Below are positions 20,520 through 28,538 of a DNA stretch of 52,409 bases, one piece after another; the first letter of the stretch is position 1; each line of letters opens with the position of its first letter. The notes under the pieces were generated by a model. It was not told where the DNA came from. It ran no database searches and saw only the letters and a program-made list of their open reading frames with translations. A program made the translations under genes and the position numbers. The DNA comes from Lacticaseibacillus camelliae DSM 22697 = JCM 13995. GTDB lineage: Bacteria; Bacillota; Bacilli; Lactobacillales; Lactobacillaceae. The DNA is taken from positions 1-52,409 of the forward strand of contig NZ_BBAJ01000009.1 in assembly GCF_001311195.1 (NCBI RefSeq), given 5' to 3'.

Positions 20520-21695
20520 ATGGCATCTGAGTATCGATTGACCGACCCGGCGGACCGCGAGCGGTTCTACCAGCTTTACCTATACGCGTTCAACGGCCAG
20601 GACAGTGAGGCGCGGCGGCGTTTCTTCAACGCGCGGTACGCCCACGGCTGGATCTACGGCCTAAAAAAATGGCCAGCAGCTGACCTCGGGGCTTTACAGT
20701 CTGCCATTTACCGTTAATTTTCACGGGGTGGCTTACAAAATGAACGGCATCGGCGACGTAATGTCTGCGCCGGAGGACTCTGGCCACGGTGGCGCTGGGA
20801 CGCTGCTGAAGGCGGCGCTGCAGGAGATGTACGACCGCAACGTGACCCTGTCGTACCTGGCGCCGTTTTCCTACCGGTACTACCGTCGCTTCGGCTATGA
20901 GCAAGTCTTCAACCACATCACGTACACGATTGCGCATGATCACGTGCCGGCGTACCACCCGCAGCACCAAGGCGGCCGCGTCGAGCGCATGTCGTTCGCC
21001 GCGGCGCTGCTGAGCATCAAGCCGCTTTATGCCAAAAAGGCCCAGAACCTGCCCGGCGGCATGATGCGCGAGGACTGGTGGTGGGATTACCTGACGCTGA
21101 AGAACCGCTGGGATGCCGGCGTGTACTTCGGCGAAGATGGCCAGGCGCAGGGCTACGCGGTGTACGAACGCAGCGGCGCGGAGATGACCGTGCACAAGCT
21201 GCTGGCGAACACGCCGGCCGCTTTTGAGCAGCTGATGGCGTTTTTGCTCAAGCATGGGAACACGTTTCAGAAGTTGCGTTACGAATCCCCGCATAGCCAG
21301 TACGCCGGTGATTGGATCCAGGAGCCGTACGCCGTGTCAGCGGTCGTCACCCCTTACATGATGGCGCGCATCGTGGACCTGCAGGACTTTCTGAACCGTT
21401 ATCCGTTCACGCAGGATTTTGCGCCGGTGACCATTGCAGTCGAAGATCCGGTCCTGCCGGTCAACGCCGGGGTCTGGCAGCTGAGCCGCACGGCGGGTCA
21501 GACCACTGCGGAAAAAGACGCCAACGCTGCACCAGAGCTGACCTTTACCATCCAGCAGCTGACCAAGCGCTCATGGGCGCCACCTCACTGCATGCGCTCC
21601 TGATGAGCGGCCAGGGCACTGGCGGTTTGGCCGCTGCCGTGCGCTTAGACCAAGCACTTCAGCAGGCCACGCCAGAATTCAACGACTATTTCTGA
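20520..21695 (+). CDS. GNAT acetyltransferase, Eis-like with SCP2-type C-terminal domain (frameshifted)
   Basis: About 390 residues. The N-terminal GNAT domain has the acetyl-CoA loop GHGGAGTLLKAAL and the downstream block LAPFSYRYYRRFGYE, both characteristic of the Eis/YkkB group. A second GNAT-like part and a C-terminal sterol-carrier-like domain follow (SLHALLMSGQGTGG). Eis proteins acetylate amines such as aminoglycosides in mycobacteria; the lactobacillar substrates are unknown. Breaks: A7 at 20663-20669, after which NGQQLTSGLYSLPFTVNF follows, and near 21570. ATG 20520 has AGAGGGA upstream. Monocistronic, closed by a bidirectional terminator. Confidence 0.85.
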
Positions 21696-21702
21696 TCAGT
21701 TC

Positions 21703-21740
21703 AAAAAAGGGTTCGCGAATTTTTTTTCGCGAACCCTTTT
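21703..21740. terminator. Strong bidirectional terminator
   Basis: A6 plus GGGTTCGCGAA (21703-21719) pairs with TTCGCGAACCC plus T4 (21726-21740). It separates the convergent Eis-like gene and HTH gene. Confidence 0.9.
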
Positions 21741-21744
21741 GCTG

Positions 21745-21956
21745 TCACTGGTGATTCGGTTGGTAAGCCAGCAGGTCGCCGGGCTGGCAGTCGAGCACCT
21801 CGCACAGCTTGGCTAGCGTCGAAAAACGGACTGCCTTGGCCTTGCCGGTTTTCAGGATCGACAGGTTAGCTAAGGTGATGCCGACCTGCTCGGCCAGCTC
21901 AGTCAGGGTCAGGTCGCGTTTTTTTTGAGCATCAGGTCCAAATTGATTTCGATCAT
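21745..21956 (-). CDS. Small XRE/YozG-like HTH regulator (frameshifted)
   Basis: About 70 residues starting MIEINLDLMLKK and, after the T8 run at 21919-21926, continuing RDLTLTELAEQVGITLANLS, then KAVRFSTLAKLCEVLDCQPGD. This is the compact Cro/C1-type HTH of the YozG group, which is nearly always found beside a DUF2975 membrane protein, as here. The 212-base span is one base too long for an open frame, matching one extra T. It probably binds the inverted repeat upstream of its operon. Target genes beyond the operon are unknown. Confidence 0.8.
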
Positions 21957-21967
21957 CGCTGGCCTCC

Positions 21968-22448
21968 TCACACCGTCATGTCGTTTTCGGTTTTGTAGGC
22001 CAGCGCCGTGGTCCACAGCTGCTGCAGGATCGCCAGGAACAGCCAGACAATGGCCGGAATGGCAAAAAAAGCCGAGCCCAATCACCATTACCCCAGGGGC
22101 ATCATCGTGGTCGGCCATGCGGTACCACTGCGGCAGGCAGACCAAAAGGCCCAGCGCCATTGCCCCAACGGCCCACTTCAGGCGGATGATCAGGGTCACG
22201 GCGCGCTGGGTGAACGCGGCATTGGCGGTGATGCAGTCCAAAAGGTGCCAAGCGATGAAGGCGGCGAGCCAGTAGCTGACCACCGCGACCGCCGCGCCCA
22301 GCGTGAAGGCCCAGGCCGCCACCGGCCACTGGTAGTCGCGAACCATTACGCCCGGAAAGCTCGGAATCAGCCCGATTCCGAAGGCCCCGATTGCGATGAC
22401 GCTTGCAATCAGTAGGAGCTTAAGAAGCCAAATCCGAATTTTCATCAT
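21968..22448 (-). CDS. DUF2975 membrane protein (frameshifted)
   Basis: About 160 residues with four hydrophobic segments: LLKLLLIASVIAIGAFGIGL, WPVAAWAFTLGAAVAVVSYW, the segment around AVGAMALGLLVCLP, and, after the A7 run at 22064-22070, FAIPAIVWLFLAILQQLW, ending TENDMTV. Start ATG 22448 has GGAGGA 7 bases upstream. The stop lies 12 bases before the HTH start, so the pair forms one unit. DUF2975 proteins have no proven biochemical role; pairing with an HTH protein suggests a membrane partner that modulates the regulator. This is inference. Confidence 0.82.
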
Positions 22449-22457
22449 GTTTCCTCC

Positions 22458-22480
22458 AAAAAGCGACGGGCTTGCCCGTC
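22458..22480 (-). terminator. Terminator-like hairpin in the DUF2975 leader
   Basis: Read leftward: GACGGG, CAAG loop, CCCGTC, then GCTTTTT (22458-22480). It lies immediately upstream of the ribosome-binding site, so it could attenuate transcription or hide the site. It follows no upstream gene that would need a terminator. Confidence 0.55.
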
Positions 22481-22515
22481 AAGTTGATGGCTTCAGCGTA
22501 GCATGACTTTGTCGA

Positions 22516-22546
22516 TTATCGATAATCATTTATTGATAATCGATAA
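22516..22546. promoter_or_regulatory. Operator-like inverted repeat upstream of the DUF2975-HTH pair
   Basis: TTATCGATAATCA (22516-22528) and TGATAATCGATAA (22534-22546) are reverse complements with one mismatch, 5 bases apart; each arm is itself nearly palindromic (ATTATCGATAAT). It is an AT-rich island about 70 bases upstream of the start codon. Autoregulation by the HTH protein is the simplest reading. Confidence 0.6.
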
Positions 22547-22585
22547 ATTCTTAACCTTTTGGCCGGCAAAATGCCGAGCGGGCGA

Positions 22586-24085
22586 CTAGGCCTGACTCGG
22601 CGTGAGGGTGATTACTTTAGTGGCAATCCGGTTAATGAACGCCCGGTCGTGCTCGACAAACAGCATGGTGGGCTGCGACTTGAGAATGCTCGTGGCCAGC
22701 TGGTCCTGATTGTACAGGTCCAGATAGTTGAGCGGTTCGTCCCACACCAGCAGGTTGGCCGGGGTGACCAGCGACTTGGCGAGTTCGACTTTCTTTTGCT
22801 GACCGGCGCTGAGACGTTCAATCGGCGTGGTGAAGGCCAAGCGCTCCAGGCCCAGTTTTTTCAAATTGTTGAGCAGATCCTGGTAGTTCAGGTGGTGGGC
22901 GGCTGCAAAGTCGGCGATAGTGCCTGTGTTATCTGCATACAGCTGGCGGCTGAGGCTGAAGGTCAGGCTGGGCGGGTAGGCCAGCGTGCCGGTCGTCGTG
23001 CCAGTAAATGTGCCTAGCAGCGCATGAAGCAGCGAGGATTTGCCGATGCCGTTGGGGCCGGCCAGCGCCACGCGCTCGCCGCGGCGCACGTCGAACGTGA
23101 GCGGGGCAAACAGCGGCTGACCATCATAGCTTAAGGTGAAGTCCGCCACGTGCACGTAAATCTCATGATGATCGGGGATGGTGTTGATGGTCAGCTCGGG
23201 CACGTCCTCGACGTTTTTGAGCAGCTGGGACTTGCCTTCGATTTCCTTATCCATGCGGTGTTCGAGCACCTTGGACTTTTTCATCAGACGGGCGGCGCGG
23301 GCGGTGACGAAACCGGCATGGCCGGTGCCGCCGCTGCCCTTGACGTGCGGGTCGCCGTGAATGTCGCCTTCGCGGCTGAGCGACCAGTCGTGCTTGTCGC
23401 GCGAGGACTGCTTGAGGCGGCCGATGTCGCGCTTGAGCTTGGCGTTTTCAGTTCGCTCAAACGCGTTCTGGCGCTCGCGCTCGGCCGCGTACACGCTGTA
23501 GTTGCCGGCGTACAAAGTGATGGCCTGCTTGTCGATGGCCAGGGTGTGGTCGGTGATCGCATCCAAAAAGGTACGGTCATGGCTGATGACGATGAAGCCA
23601 GGCTTGTGCCGCAGGTAGTCGGCAATCAGGGTACGGCTGGCGGCATCGAGATGATTGGTGGGTTCGTCGATCAAGGCGAAGCCGCTGTCCTCGGCGAACA
23701 GCAGGGCCAGGCGCACCTTGGTCTGCTCGCCGCCGGACAGCAGGTTGAACGGCCGCCAGAGAATGTCCGGGTCGGCGTGCATCAGGTTCAGTTCGCGCTC
23801 GAGCTGCCACTGCTCGGCGTCGCTTGCTTCCTGCATCGCGTAGAGGGTCAGTTGAGTCTCGTCTTTGATGGTCTGGGGAAAATACCGCAGCGAAGTGGGC
23901 ACGCTGATTTTGCCTTTGTGCTCGTGTTGGCCTTGCATCAGCTCCAGCAGGGTCGTTTTGCCGCGGCCGTTGCGCCCGACCAGCCCGAGGTGCCAGGACA
24001 GATCCAGGTCGAACGAGACATCGTGAAATAATTCGGTTTGGCCGTCGTAGCCAAACGAGAGATGGGACAGGGTAATAGTTGCCAT
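22586..24085 (-). CDS. ABC-F ribosomal protection protein, Lsa-like
   Basis: Intact 499-residue soluble protein with two ATPase domains and no membrane part. Walker A motifs are GRNGRGKTT (37-45) and GPNGIGKSS (343-351); signatures LSGGEQTKVRLALLF (116-130) and LSAGQQKKVELAKSL (425-439); Walker B ALIDEPTNHLD and LVWDEPLNYLD. The charged linker between them, about residues 205-300, is long, as in antibiotic-resistance ABC-F proteins of the Lsa/Vga class, which dislodge lincosamides, pleuromutilins and streptogramin A from the ribosome. ATG 24085 is chosen because AAAGGA precedes it and the protein start MATITLSHLSFGYDG is conserved. A leader with an ORF and terminator lies upstream. A housekeeping role cannot be excluded. 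Confidence 0.85.
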   Translation of the reverse strand: MATITLSHLSFGYDGQTELFHDVSFDLDLSWHLGLVGRNGRGKTTLLELMQGQHEHKGKISVPTSLRYFPQTIKDETQLTLYAMQEASDAEQWQLERELNLMHADPDILWRPFNLLSGGEQTKVRLALLFAEDSGFALIDEPTNHLDAASRTLIADYLRHKPGFIVISHDRTFLDAITDHTLAIDKQAITLYAGNYSVYAAERERQNAFERTENAKLKRDIGRLKQSSRDKHDWSLSREGDIHGDPHVKGSGGTGHAGFVTARAARLMKKSKVLEHRMDKEIEGKSQLLKNVEDVPELTINTIPDHHEIYVHVADFTLSYDGQPLFAPLTFDVRRGERVALAGPNGIGKSSLLHALLGTFTGTTTGTLAYPPSLTFSLSRQLYADNTGTIADFAAAHHLNYQDLLNNLKKLGLERLAFTTPIERLSAGQQKKVELAKSLVTPANLLVWDEPLNYLDLYNQDQLATSILKSQPTMLFVEHDRAFINRIATKVITLTPSQA

Positions 24086-24150
24086 GAGGCGCTCATCCTT
24101 TCTAAAGGACGGGCCTGAAGTTCGCGCAGTAAATGGCCTTTTGGGCAAGC

Positions 24151-24175
24151 AAAAAGCCAGTCCAAATGGGCTGGC
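24151..24175 (-). terminator. Leader terminator upstream of the ABC-F gene
   Basis: Read leftward: GCCAGCCC, ATTT loop, GGACTGGC, TTTTT, one mismatch in the stem. It sits 65 bases before the ABC-F start, inside the leader rather than after a gene, which suggests transcription attenuation. Confidence 0.7.
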
Positions 24176-24198
24176 CAAGCGAGTCGCCTCACTTGGTG

Positions 24199-24264
24199 TC
24201 ACCAGAAGTTTGCCATTGCGAAAAGTCGAGACTGCGCCCGTGCTTCAGGGCTTCGACGTTTCAT
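24199..24264 (-). CDS. Putative 21-aa leader peptide of the ABC-F gene
   Basis: ATG 24264 to TGA 24199-24201 encodes MKRRSPEARAQSRLFAMANF plus W. It is preceded by weak purine-rich sequence only. A hairpin with a GCGA tetraloop (CCAAGTGAG / CTCGCTTGG) begins just after its stop and is followed by the terminator at 24151-24175. Drug-induced ribosome stalling on short leader ORFs is an established way to induce ABC-F resistance genes. The peptide itself I do not recognise. Confidence 0.5.
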   Translation of the reverse strand: MKRRSPEARAQSRLFAMANFW

Positions 24265-24313
24265 CAATGGCTTACTTCAATGGCGACACCTTCTTCGTAA
24301 ATTTGTTGGCTTC

Positions 24314-24343
24314 ACTATACCGCGGGTGATTAGCCGAACGCAA
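24314..24343 (-). promoter_or_regulatory. Promoter of the ABC-F leader
   Basis: Read leftward: TTGCGT, 18-base spacer, TATAGT. Good -10, weak -35. Placed just after the stop of the preceding gene, it would give a leader of about 220 bases. Confidence 0.5.
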
Positions 24344-24350
24344 CTATTTT

Positions 24351-24974
24351 TTAAAACGCCTGGGCGATTGGTACATCGCCGCTGGCAATTTCCAGTTCCT
24401 GCCGGTGCAGGTCGGAATTAACGGCCTCGACCAGGACGGTGGCAACATCCTGCCGGGAGATCTGCGACTGGCCCTGCGGTTTCAGGGTGATTTTGCCGGT
24501 GCCGTCGTCATTGGTCAGCGCGGTCGGCTCGACGATCACCCAGTCCAAACTGGTGCGGGTCTTGAGCCACTCGTCGGCGTAATATTTGGCGATGTAGTAA
24601 TCGTTGATGCCAGACTTCGGCCAGAAGATGCGGTCCTGCACGTTCAGCGCGCTGAGGTGAATGAAGCGAGTGATGCCGGCCTGCTGTGCGGCCATCATGG
24701 TTTTGGCCGCGCCGTCCAAGTCGACTTCCAGCAGGTTCTTGCCACCGGAGCCGGCGGCAAAAATGATCGCGTCGCAGCCCGCCATCGCCTGCGCCAGGGT
24801 GCTGACCGGGTCGGTCAAGTCAAAATGCACGGCGTGAAACTGCGTTGTGTCGCCGCGTGCCTGCGAAACCGGGTCGCGGTAGCCGCCCACGGCCTCGCAG
24901 TCATTGGTCAGCAGCGTTTCAATTACCAAGCGGCCCACTTGGCCGTTGGCACCCGCAACAAATACTTTGGTCAT
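24351..24974 (-). CDS. Atypical SDR NAD(P)-binding oxidoreductase (YwnB-like)
   Basis: Intact 207-residue Rossmann-fold protein. The N-terminal dinucleotide motif is VFVAGANGQVGRLVIETLL (GxxGxxG), with DAIIFAAGSGG after the fourth strand and a YYIAKYYADEWL helix carrying the SDR Tyr-x-x-x-Lys-like spacing. It belongs to the NAD(P)-binding SDR-like group that includes B. subtilis YwnB and similar quinone or flavin reductase relatives; the substrate is unknown. ATG 24974 has AAGGAGTG upstream; the in-frame GTG at 24983 lies within that site. It is followed by the ABC-F promoter and preceded by an aldo/keto reductase in the same direction. Confidence 0.85.
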   Translation of the reverse strand: MTKVFVAGANGQVGRLVIETLLTNDCEAVGGYRDPVSQARGDTTQFHAVHFDLTDPVSTLAQAMAGCDAIIFAAGSGGKNLLEVDLDGAAKTMMAAQQAGITRFIHLSALNVQDRIFWPKSGINDYYIAKYYADEWLKTRTSLDWVIVEPTALTNDDGTGKITLKPQGQSQISRQDVATVLVEAVNSDLHRQELEIASGDVPIAQAF

Positions 24975-24998
24975 ATTGATCACTCCTTTTTTTAAATG

Positions 24999-25842
24999 TT
25001 AAATGGATTGTAAGGGGACTTTGCGCGTCGGCGCCGGGAAATTCGCGTCGATGATTGCCAGCTGCTCTTCAGTGAGGGTTACGTCCAGCGCGCCCAAGTT
25101 GGCCTGCATGTGTGCAGCGCTGCCGGTTTTGACCAGCGGGATCACGCTCCCGCGCCCCGCCCAGGCCAGCAGCACTTGGTGCACGGGATAGGTGCATGCT
25201 GTGCGCCAGCTGCTTGATTGAGGCGGAGATCGAAATCTGCTGCCCGTTGCCGGACCCGAACGGCGAGTAACCCAGCAGCGGCATACCGATTTTCGCCTGG
25301 TACGGAATCAGGTCAAACTCGATGCCGCGGGCCTCGACGTTATACAAGACCTCGTTGGCGGCGATGGCCTGACCGCCTGGCAGGGCGCGCGCTTCCTTCA
25401 GCGCCGGCTGGTCAAAATTGGACAGGCCGTATGCACGGATCAGCCCAGCCTTTTTCAGGTCGGCCAGGCCGGCCAGCGTTTCGGCCAGCGGGGTTTGGCC
25501 CGGCCAGTGCAGCAGGTACAGATCCAGGTAATCGGTACCCAGGCGCTGCAGGCTGGCCTCAAGCGACTGGCGCATTTGCACGGCGGTCGCGTGCCAGGGA
25601 TAAAACTTGGACACCAAGTACAGCGCGCTGCGGTCGTACGGGGCAATGGCCTGGCCCACCAGGGTCTCCGCCGCGCCTTCGCCGTACATTTCGGCCGTGT
25701 CGATCAGCGTGAGCCCGGCGTCCAGGCCCGCGCGAATCGCGGCCACCTCGCGCGCACTTCGCGAAGCGTCGCCTTCGCCAAGCTCCCAGGTCCCGATGCC
25801 CAAGGCCAAGGTCGTGCTCCCGTTGAGTTTCGTCGTCTTCAT
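24999..25842 (-). CDS. Aldo/keto reductase (frameshifted)
   Basis: About 281-residue NADPH-dependent AKR with the usual (beta/alpha)8 motifs: DTAEMYGEG (catalytic Asp and Tyr), LVSKFYPW (Lys), and LLHWPGQTPL (His), then GLSNFDQPAL. The C-terminal cofactor-binding part VHQVLLAWAGRGSVIPLVKT lies in another frame; the break is near 25188. ATG 25842 has GAGGAGG upstream. It ends 25 bases before the SDR start, so the two reductases are probably one operon. The physiological aldehyde or ketone is unknown. Confidence 0.88.
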
Positions 25843-25896
25843 GCAGCGCCTCCTCACTGATTGCATGATTATCATAACACGCGCCTGCGTCTGGGT

Positions 25897-25910
25897 CGAA
25901 AGCGCTTGCC
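25897..25910. promoter_or_regulatory. Candidate cre (CcpA) site
   Basis: CGAAAGCGCTTGCC fits TGNNANCGNTNNCA except at its two ends. It lies in the divergent gap between the aldo/keto reductase and the AIM24 gene, and could serve either. Confidence 0.35.
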
Positions 25911-25948
25911 CAATGGCGTAAAATACAATTCAACGGAGGTGAAGAAAA

Positions 25949-26658
25949 ATGAATTATGAACTGAAAGGCAATGTGCCTTTTCCCATTGCCCTGCTGCACC
26001 TTGACCGCGGGGATAGCGCGCAGATCGAGGCTGGGTCAATGATTTACCATAACGACGGGGTGACACTGGAAGGCCATATGAACAGCAACGGCAAAAGCGG
26101 GCTGGGCGGGATGCTCTCGGCGCTGGGCCGCAGCATGACATCCGGCGAGTCGTTTTTTTTATTACAACGGCGACCGCGCAGGCTAGCGGTGCAGAACTGG
26201 CAATCGCCCCGGGCAACCCAGGGGTGATTCAAGAACTGACGCTGGATGGCACGCACCAGTGGCGCCTGAATACCGGCGCATTTCTGGCGATGGACACGAC
26301 GGCCGGGTATTCGATGATTCGGCAAAAAGCCGGCCGGGCGCTGCTGGGCGGCACCGGCGGGTTCTTCATCATGGAAACCACCGGCACTGGCACCATGCTG
26401 GTGTCGGCATACGGTGACCTGCTCCCGGTGGATCTGGACGGGAGTCACGATTACGTGATCGACAACAATCATGTCGTCGCCTGGGAATCCAGCCTCGATT
26501 ACAGCATCGAAATTGCCAGCGGCACTTTTGGCTTCACGACCGGCGAAGGGCTGGTCAACCACTTTACCGGCCGCGGGCGTGTGTACCTGCAGACGCGCAA
26601 CGTCGAGGCGCTGGCCAATTTGGTCAAGCCGTACCTGCCTGACAAGTCCTCGAATTAA
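25949..26658 (+). CDS. AIM24 / TIGR00266 family protein (frameshifted)
   Basis: About 236 residues, rich in beta-strands, with the family's repeated Gly-rich turns: SMIYHNDGVTLEG, LGGMLSALGRSMTSGESFF, then, after the T8 run at 26153-26160, ITTATAQASGAELAIAPG and RALLGGTGGFFIMETTGTG. The family is widespread and structurally a trimeric beta-prism; bacterial function is not known, and the mitochondrial AIM24 shapes inner-membrane architecture. ATG 25949 follows CGGAGG. Monocistronic with its own terminator. Confidence 0.87.
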
Positions 26659-26664
26659 AGAATT

Positions 26665-26693
26665 AAACCGGGCCGTGCGTCCGGTTTTCTTTT
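26665..26693 (+). terminator. Intrinsic terminator after the AIM24 gene
   Basis: AAACCGG (26665-26671) pairs with CCGGTTT (26681-26687), followed by a broken T run. Confidence 0.75.
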
Positions 26694-26737
26694 ACTAAAA
26701 ATGGTGGCGCTTTCATTTAAAATCGACTAAAGTAGAA

Positions 26738-26775
26738 GCAACGGCCGGTCGCTACCACTAGGGCCGGCTAGTTGC
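26738..26775 (+). promoter_or_regulatory. Leader hairpin before the FabK-like gene
   Basis: GCAAC-G-GCCGG (26738-26748) pairs with CCGGC-TA-GTTGC (26764-26775). It ends 8 bases before the ribosome-binding site; no T run follows. Possible mRNA stabiliser or operator. Confidence 0.4.
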
Positions 26776-26795
26776 AGCTTGCAGGAGGCGGTTTG

Positions 26796-27680
26796 ATGAC
26801 GACGATTTTAGGAACGCGGCTCCCACTGATTCAAGGGGCACTGGCGGGAATCTCCCAGGCATGCTTGGTCGGGGCGGTCGCCAATGCCGGTGGACTGGGC
26901 GTGCTCACGACCAGCGACAAGAACGTGAGCAGCCTGGCCAAGGCCATCGACGGTGTGCACACCTACACCGATGAGCCGTTTGCCGTCAATCTGATGCTGC
27001 AGCAGGACAACATCGCCGAACTCGTGCCGTACCTGATCGATCACCCGGTACCGGTCGTCACCACCAGTGCTGGCACGCCCAAGCGCTTCGTGAAGGAGCT
27101 GCGCGCGGTCGGCACCAAGGTCATCGCGGTCATTCCATCGGTGAAGGTGGCGAAAAAAATGGCGGCGCTGGGGGTAGACGCGTTGGTCGCTGAAGGCATG
27201 GAGTCTGGCGGTCACATCGGCACCCAGACGACCATGAGCCTAGTGCGGCAGGTCACGGCGGCCGTCGACCTGCCAGTGTTTGCCGCCGGTGGCATCATCG
27301 ACGCGGCCGGGGTCAAAGCGGCCCAGGCGCTGGGCGCAGTCGGGGTGCAGGTCGGTACCGCCTTTCTGGCGGCGCACGAGACGCCGATCAGCGCGGCGTA
27401 CAAGGCCGCGGTGGTGGCTGCTACTGACACCTCAACGGTCGTGACTGGCCGGGCCCTGGGGGATGCGGTGCGCTGCTTGAAAAATCCGCTCACGGATCAG
27501 TACTTTGTCGCCGAGTCGCTGGGCGCTTCAAACATCGAGCTGCATGCGCTGCTTGATGGTAGCCTGGCCAAGGCCATCGCCGGCGACGTGGCGCACGGCA
27601 CGCTGATGGCAGGGCAAATTGCCGGCATGGTCAACGGCACCGCCCCGGCGCAAACAATCGTTGATCGGCTTTTTCCGTAG
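26796..27680 (+). CDS. FabK-like enoyl-ACP reductase II / nitronate monooxygenase family
   Basis: Intact 294-residue FMN-dependent TIM-barrel protein. Its sequence follows the FabK pattern closely: AVANAGGLGVL near the N-terminus, VDALVAEGMESGGHIG, TTMSLVRQVTAAVDLPVFAA, GVQVGTAFLAA, and the late RCLKNPLTDQY. FabK reduces enoyl-ACP in fatty-acid synthesis; relatives oxidise nitronates. No fab genes are adjacent, so this may be a paralogue with another substrate. ATG 26796 has GGAGG 8 bases upstream. A hairpin precedes it and a bidirectional terminator follows. Confidence 0.8.
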   Translation: MTTILGTRLPLIQGALAGISQACLVGAVANAGGLGVLTTSDKNVSSLAKAIDGVHTYTDEPFAVNLMLQQDNIAELVPYLIDHPVPVVTTSAGTPKRFVKELRAVGTKVIAVIPSVKVAKKMAALGVDALVAEGMESGGHIGTQTTMSLVRQVTAAVDLPVFAAGGIIDAAGVKAAQALGAVGVQVGTAFLAAHETPISAAYKAAVVAATDTSTVVTGRALGDAVRCLKNPLTDQYFVAESLGASNIELHALLDGSLAKAIAGDVAHGTLMAGQIAGMVNGTAPAQTIVDRLFP

Positions 27681-27683
27681 CAC

Positions 27684-27726
27684 AAAAAAAGCGGCACCCA
27701 CATCTCGAAAGTGGATGCCGCTATTT
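27684..27726. terminator. Bidirectional terminator
   Basis: AGCGGCACCCAC (27690-27701) pairs with GTGGATGCCGCT (27711-27722); A7 on the left gives T7 for the leftward operon. Confidence 0.85.
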
Positions 27727-27732
27727 CTTGGC

Positions 27733-28485
27733 TTAATCGACCACGCGGCGCTTGGCCAACCGCCGATACTGATGGTCGATACTGTGGACGTAAACTAAGC
27801 AGAAGACGCCCAAACCGATCAGCGTCGCCATCAAAAACGTGCTTTCATTGTCGCTGTCATTGATCGACACGATGAAAAAGGCGGCGACTAAGCTCACGAT
27901 GCCGACCCATTGCCCGATGACGTAGCGGCGATGGTAGGCGGCCCGCCGAGCGCTGGCCTGCTCATTGACCGCCGCCGTGACGGGCAAATGCCGCAGCGGC
28001 CGGCGCACAGCCTTGAAGGCTTTGCTGCCCGTAACGAGAGCGGCGATGCCCAGCAGGGCCGGAATGAAGAAAGCCATCATCGAGAAGTCGTTCTCAGTGT
28101 CAGCCACGATGGTGAAGCCGCTGCCGACAATGAGGAGAAAGACGCCACCGGCCAAATAAAGGGCATGGGTGCCAGCAGCCTGCCAGAACGTTTCGGCTTG
28201 CTTTAAAGTTACGGCAGGCGCCGACTTGTGCTGGTGGGTGACTGCTTCGGCTCGCGCGAAGGGTTTGGCGATTGTTTCAGCGTGGACTTCAGCCAGTCGG
28301 GTCTTCATGCCGGCAGTGGCCTTGATAGTGGCACCAAGCGCCGCGTCCTCGCTTTTTCCCTGCTTGAGCTGGCGATTGTAGAACGTGGTCATGGCGTCGA
28401 GGAGCTCGGCCTTGGCCTTGCGGTTGGCCGGTGTGTCCGGCAGATCCTGATACAGGTCGGCCAAATAAGTTTTGAGTGTGTCCAT
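27733..28485 (-). CDS. Membrane protein with permease-prefix-like N-terminal domain (copy A)
   Basis: Intact 250-residue protein. The N-terminal 70 residues (MDTLKTYLADLYQDLPDTPA, then a helix with GKSEDAALGATIKATAGM) resemble the small helical domain that precedes many Gram-positive permeases and is often coupled to PadR genes. Four hydrophobic segments follow in two pairs (YLAGGVFLLIVGSGFTI, FFIPALLGIAALVTG, GIVSLVAAFFIVSI, LIGLGVFCLVYVH). ATG 28485 has GGAGG 6 bases upstream. It is a paralogue of the next gene upstream in the same operon. Function unknown; perhaps a membrane partner for a PadR-controlled response. Confidence 0.75.
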   Translation of the reverse strand: MDTLKTYLADLYQDLPDTPANRKAKAELLDAMTTFYNRQLKQGKSEDAALGATIKATAGMKTRLAEVHAETIAKPFARAEAVTHQHKSAPAVTLKQAETFWQAAGTHALYLAGGVFLLIVGSGFTIVADTENDFSMMAFFIPALLGIAALVTGSKAFKAVRRPLRHLPVTAAVNEQASARRAAYHRRYVIGQWVGIVSLVAAFFIVSINDSDNESTFLMATLIGLGVFCLVYVHSIDHQYRRLAKRRVVD

Positions 28486-28538
28486 GCGTACCTCCAACGG
28501 CGTAACAATGTCGCTGTTATCTTAGCACATTTCAACTG

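Noticed and set aside
22559-24031. Long open frames antisense to the ABC-F gene, and similar ones opposite most GC-rich genes
   Set aside because: They arise from G/C bias at third positions, lack ribosome-binding sites and encode arginine/histidine-rich or low-complexity sequence; the opposite strand has clear family motifs.
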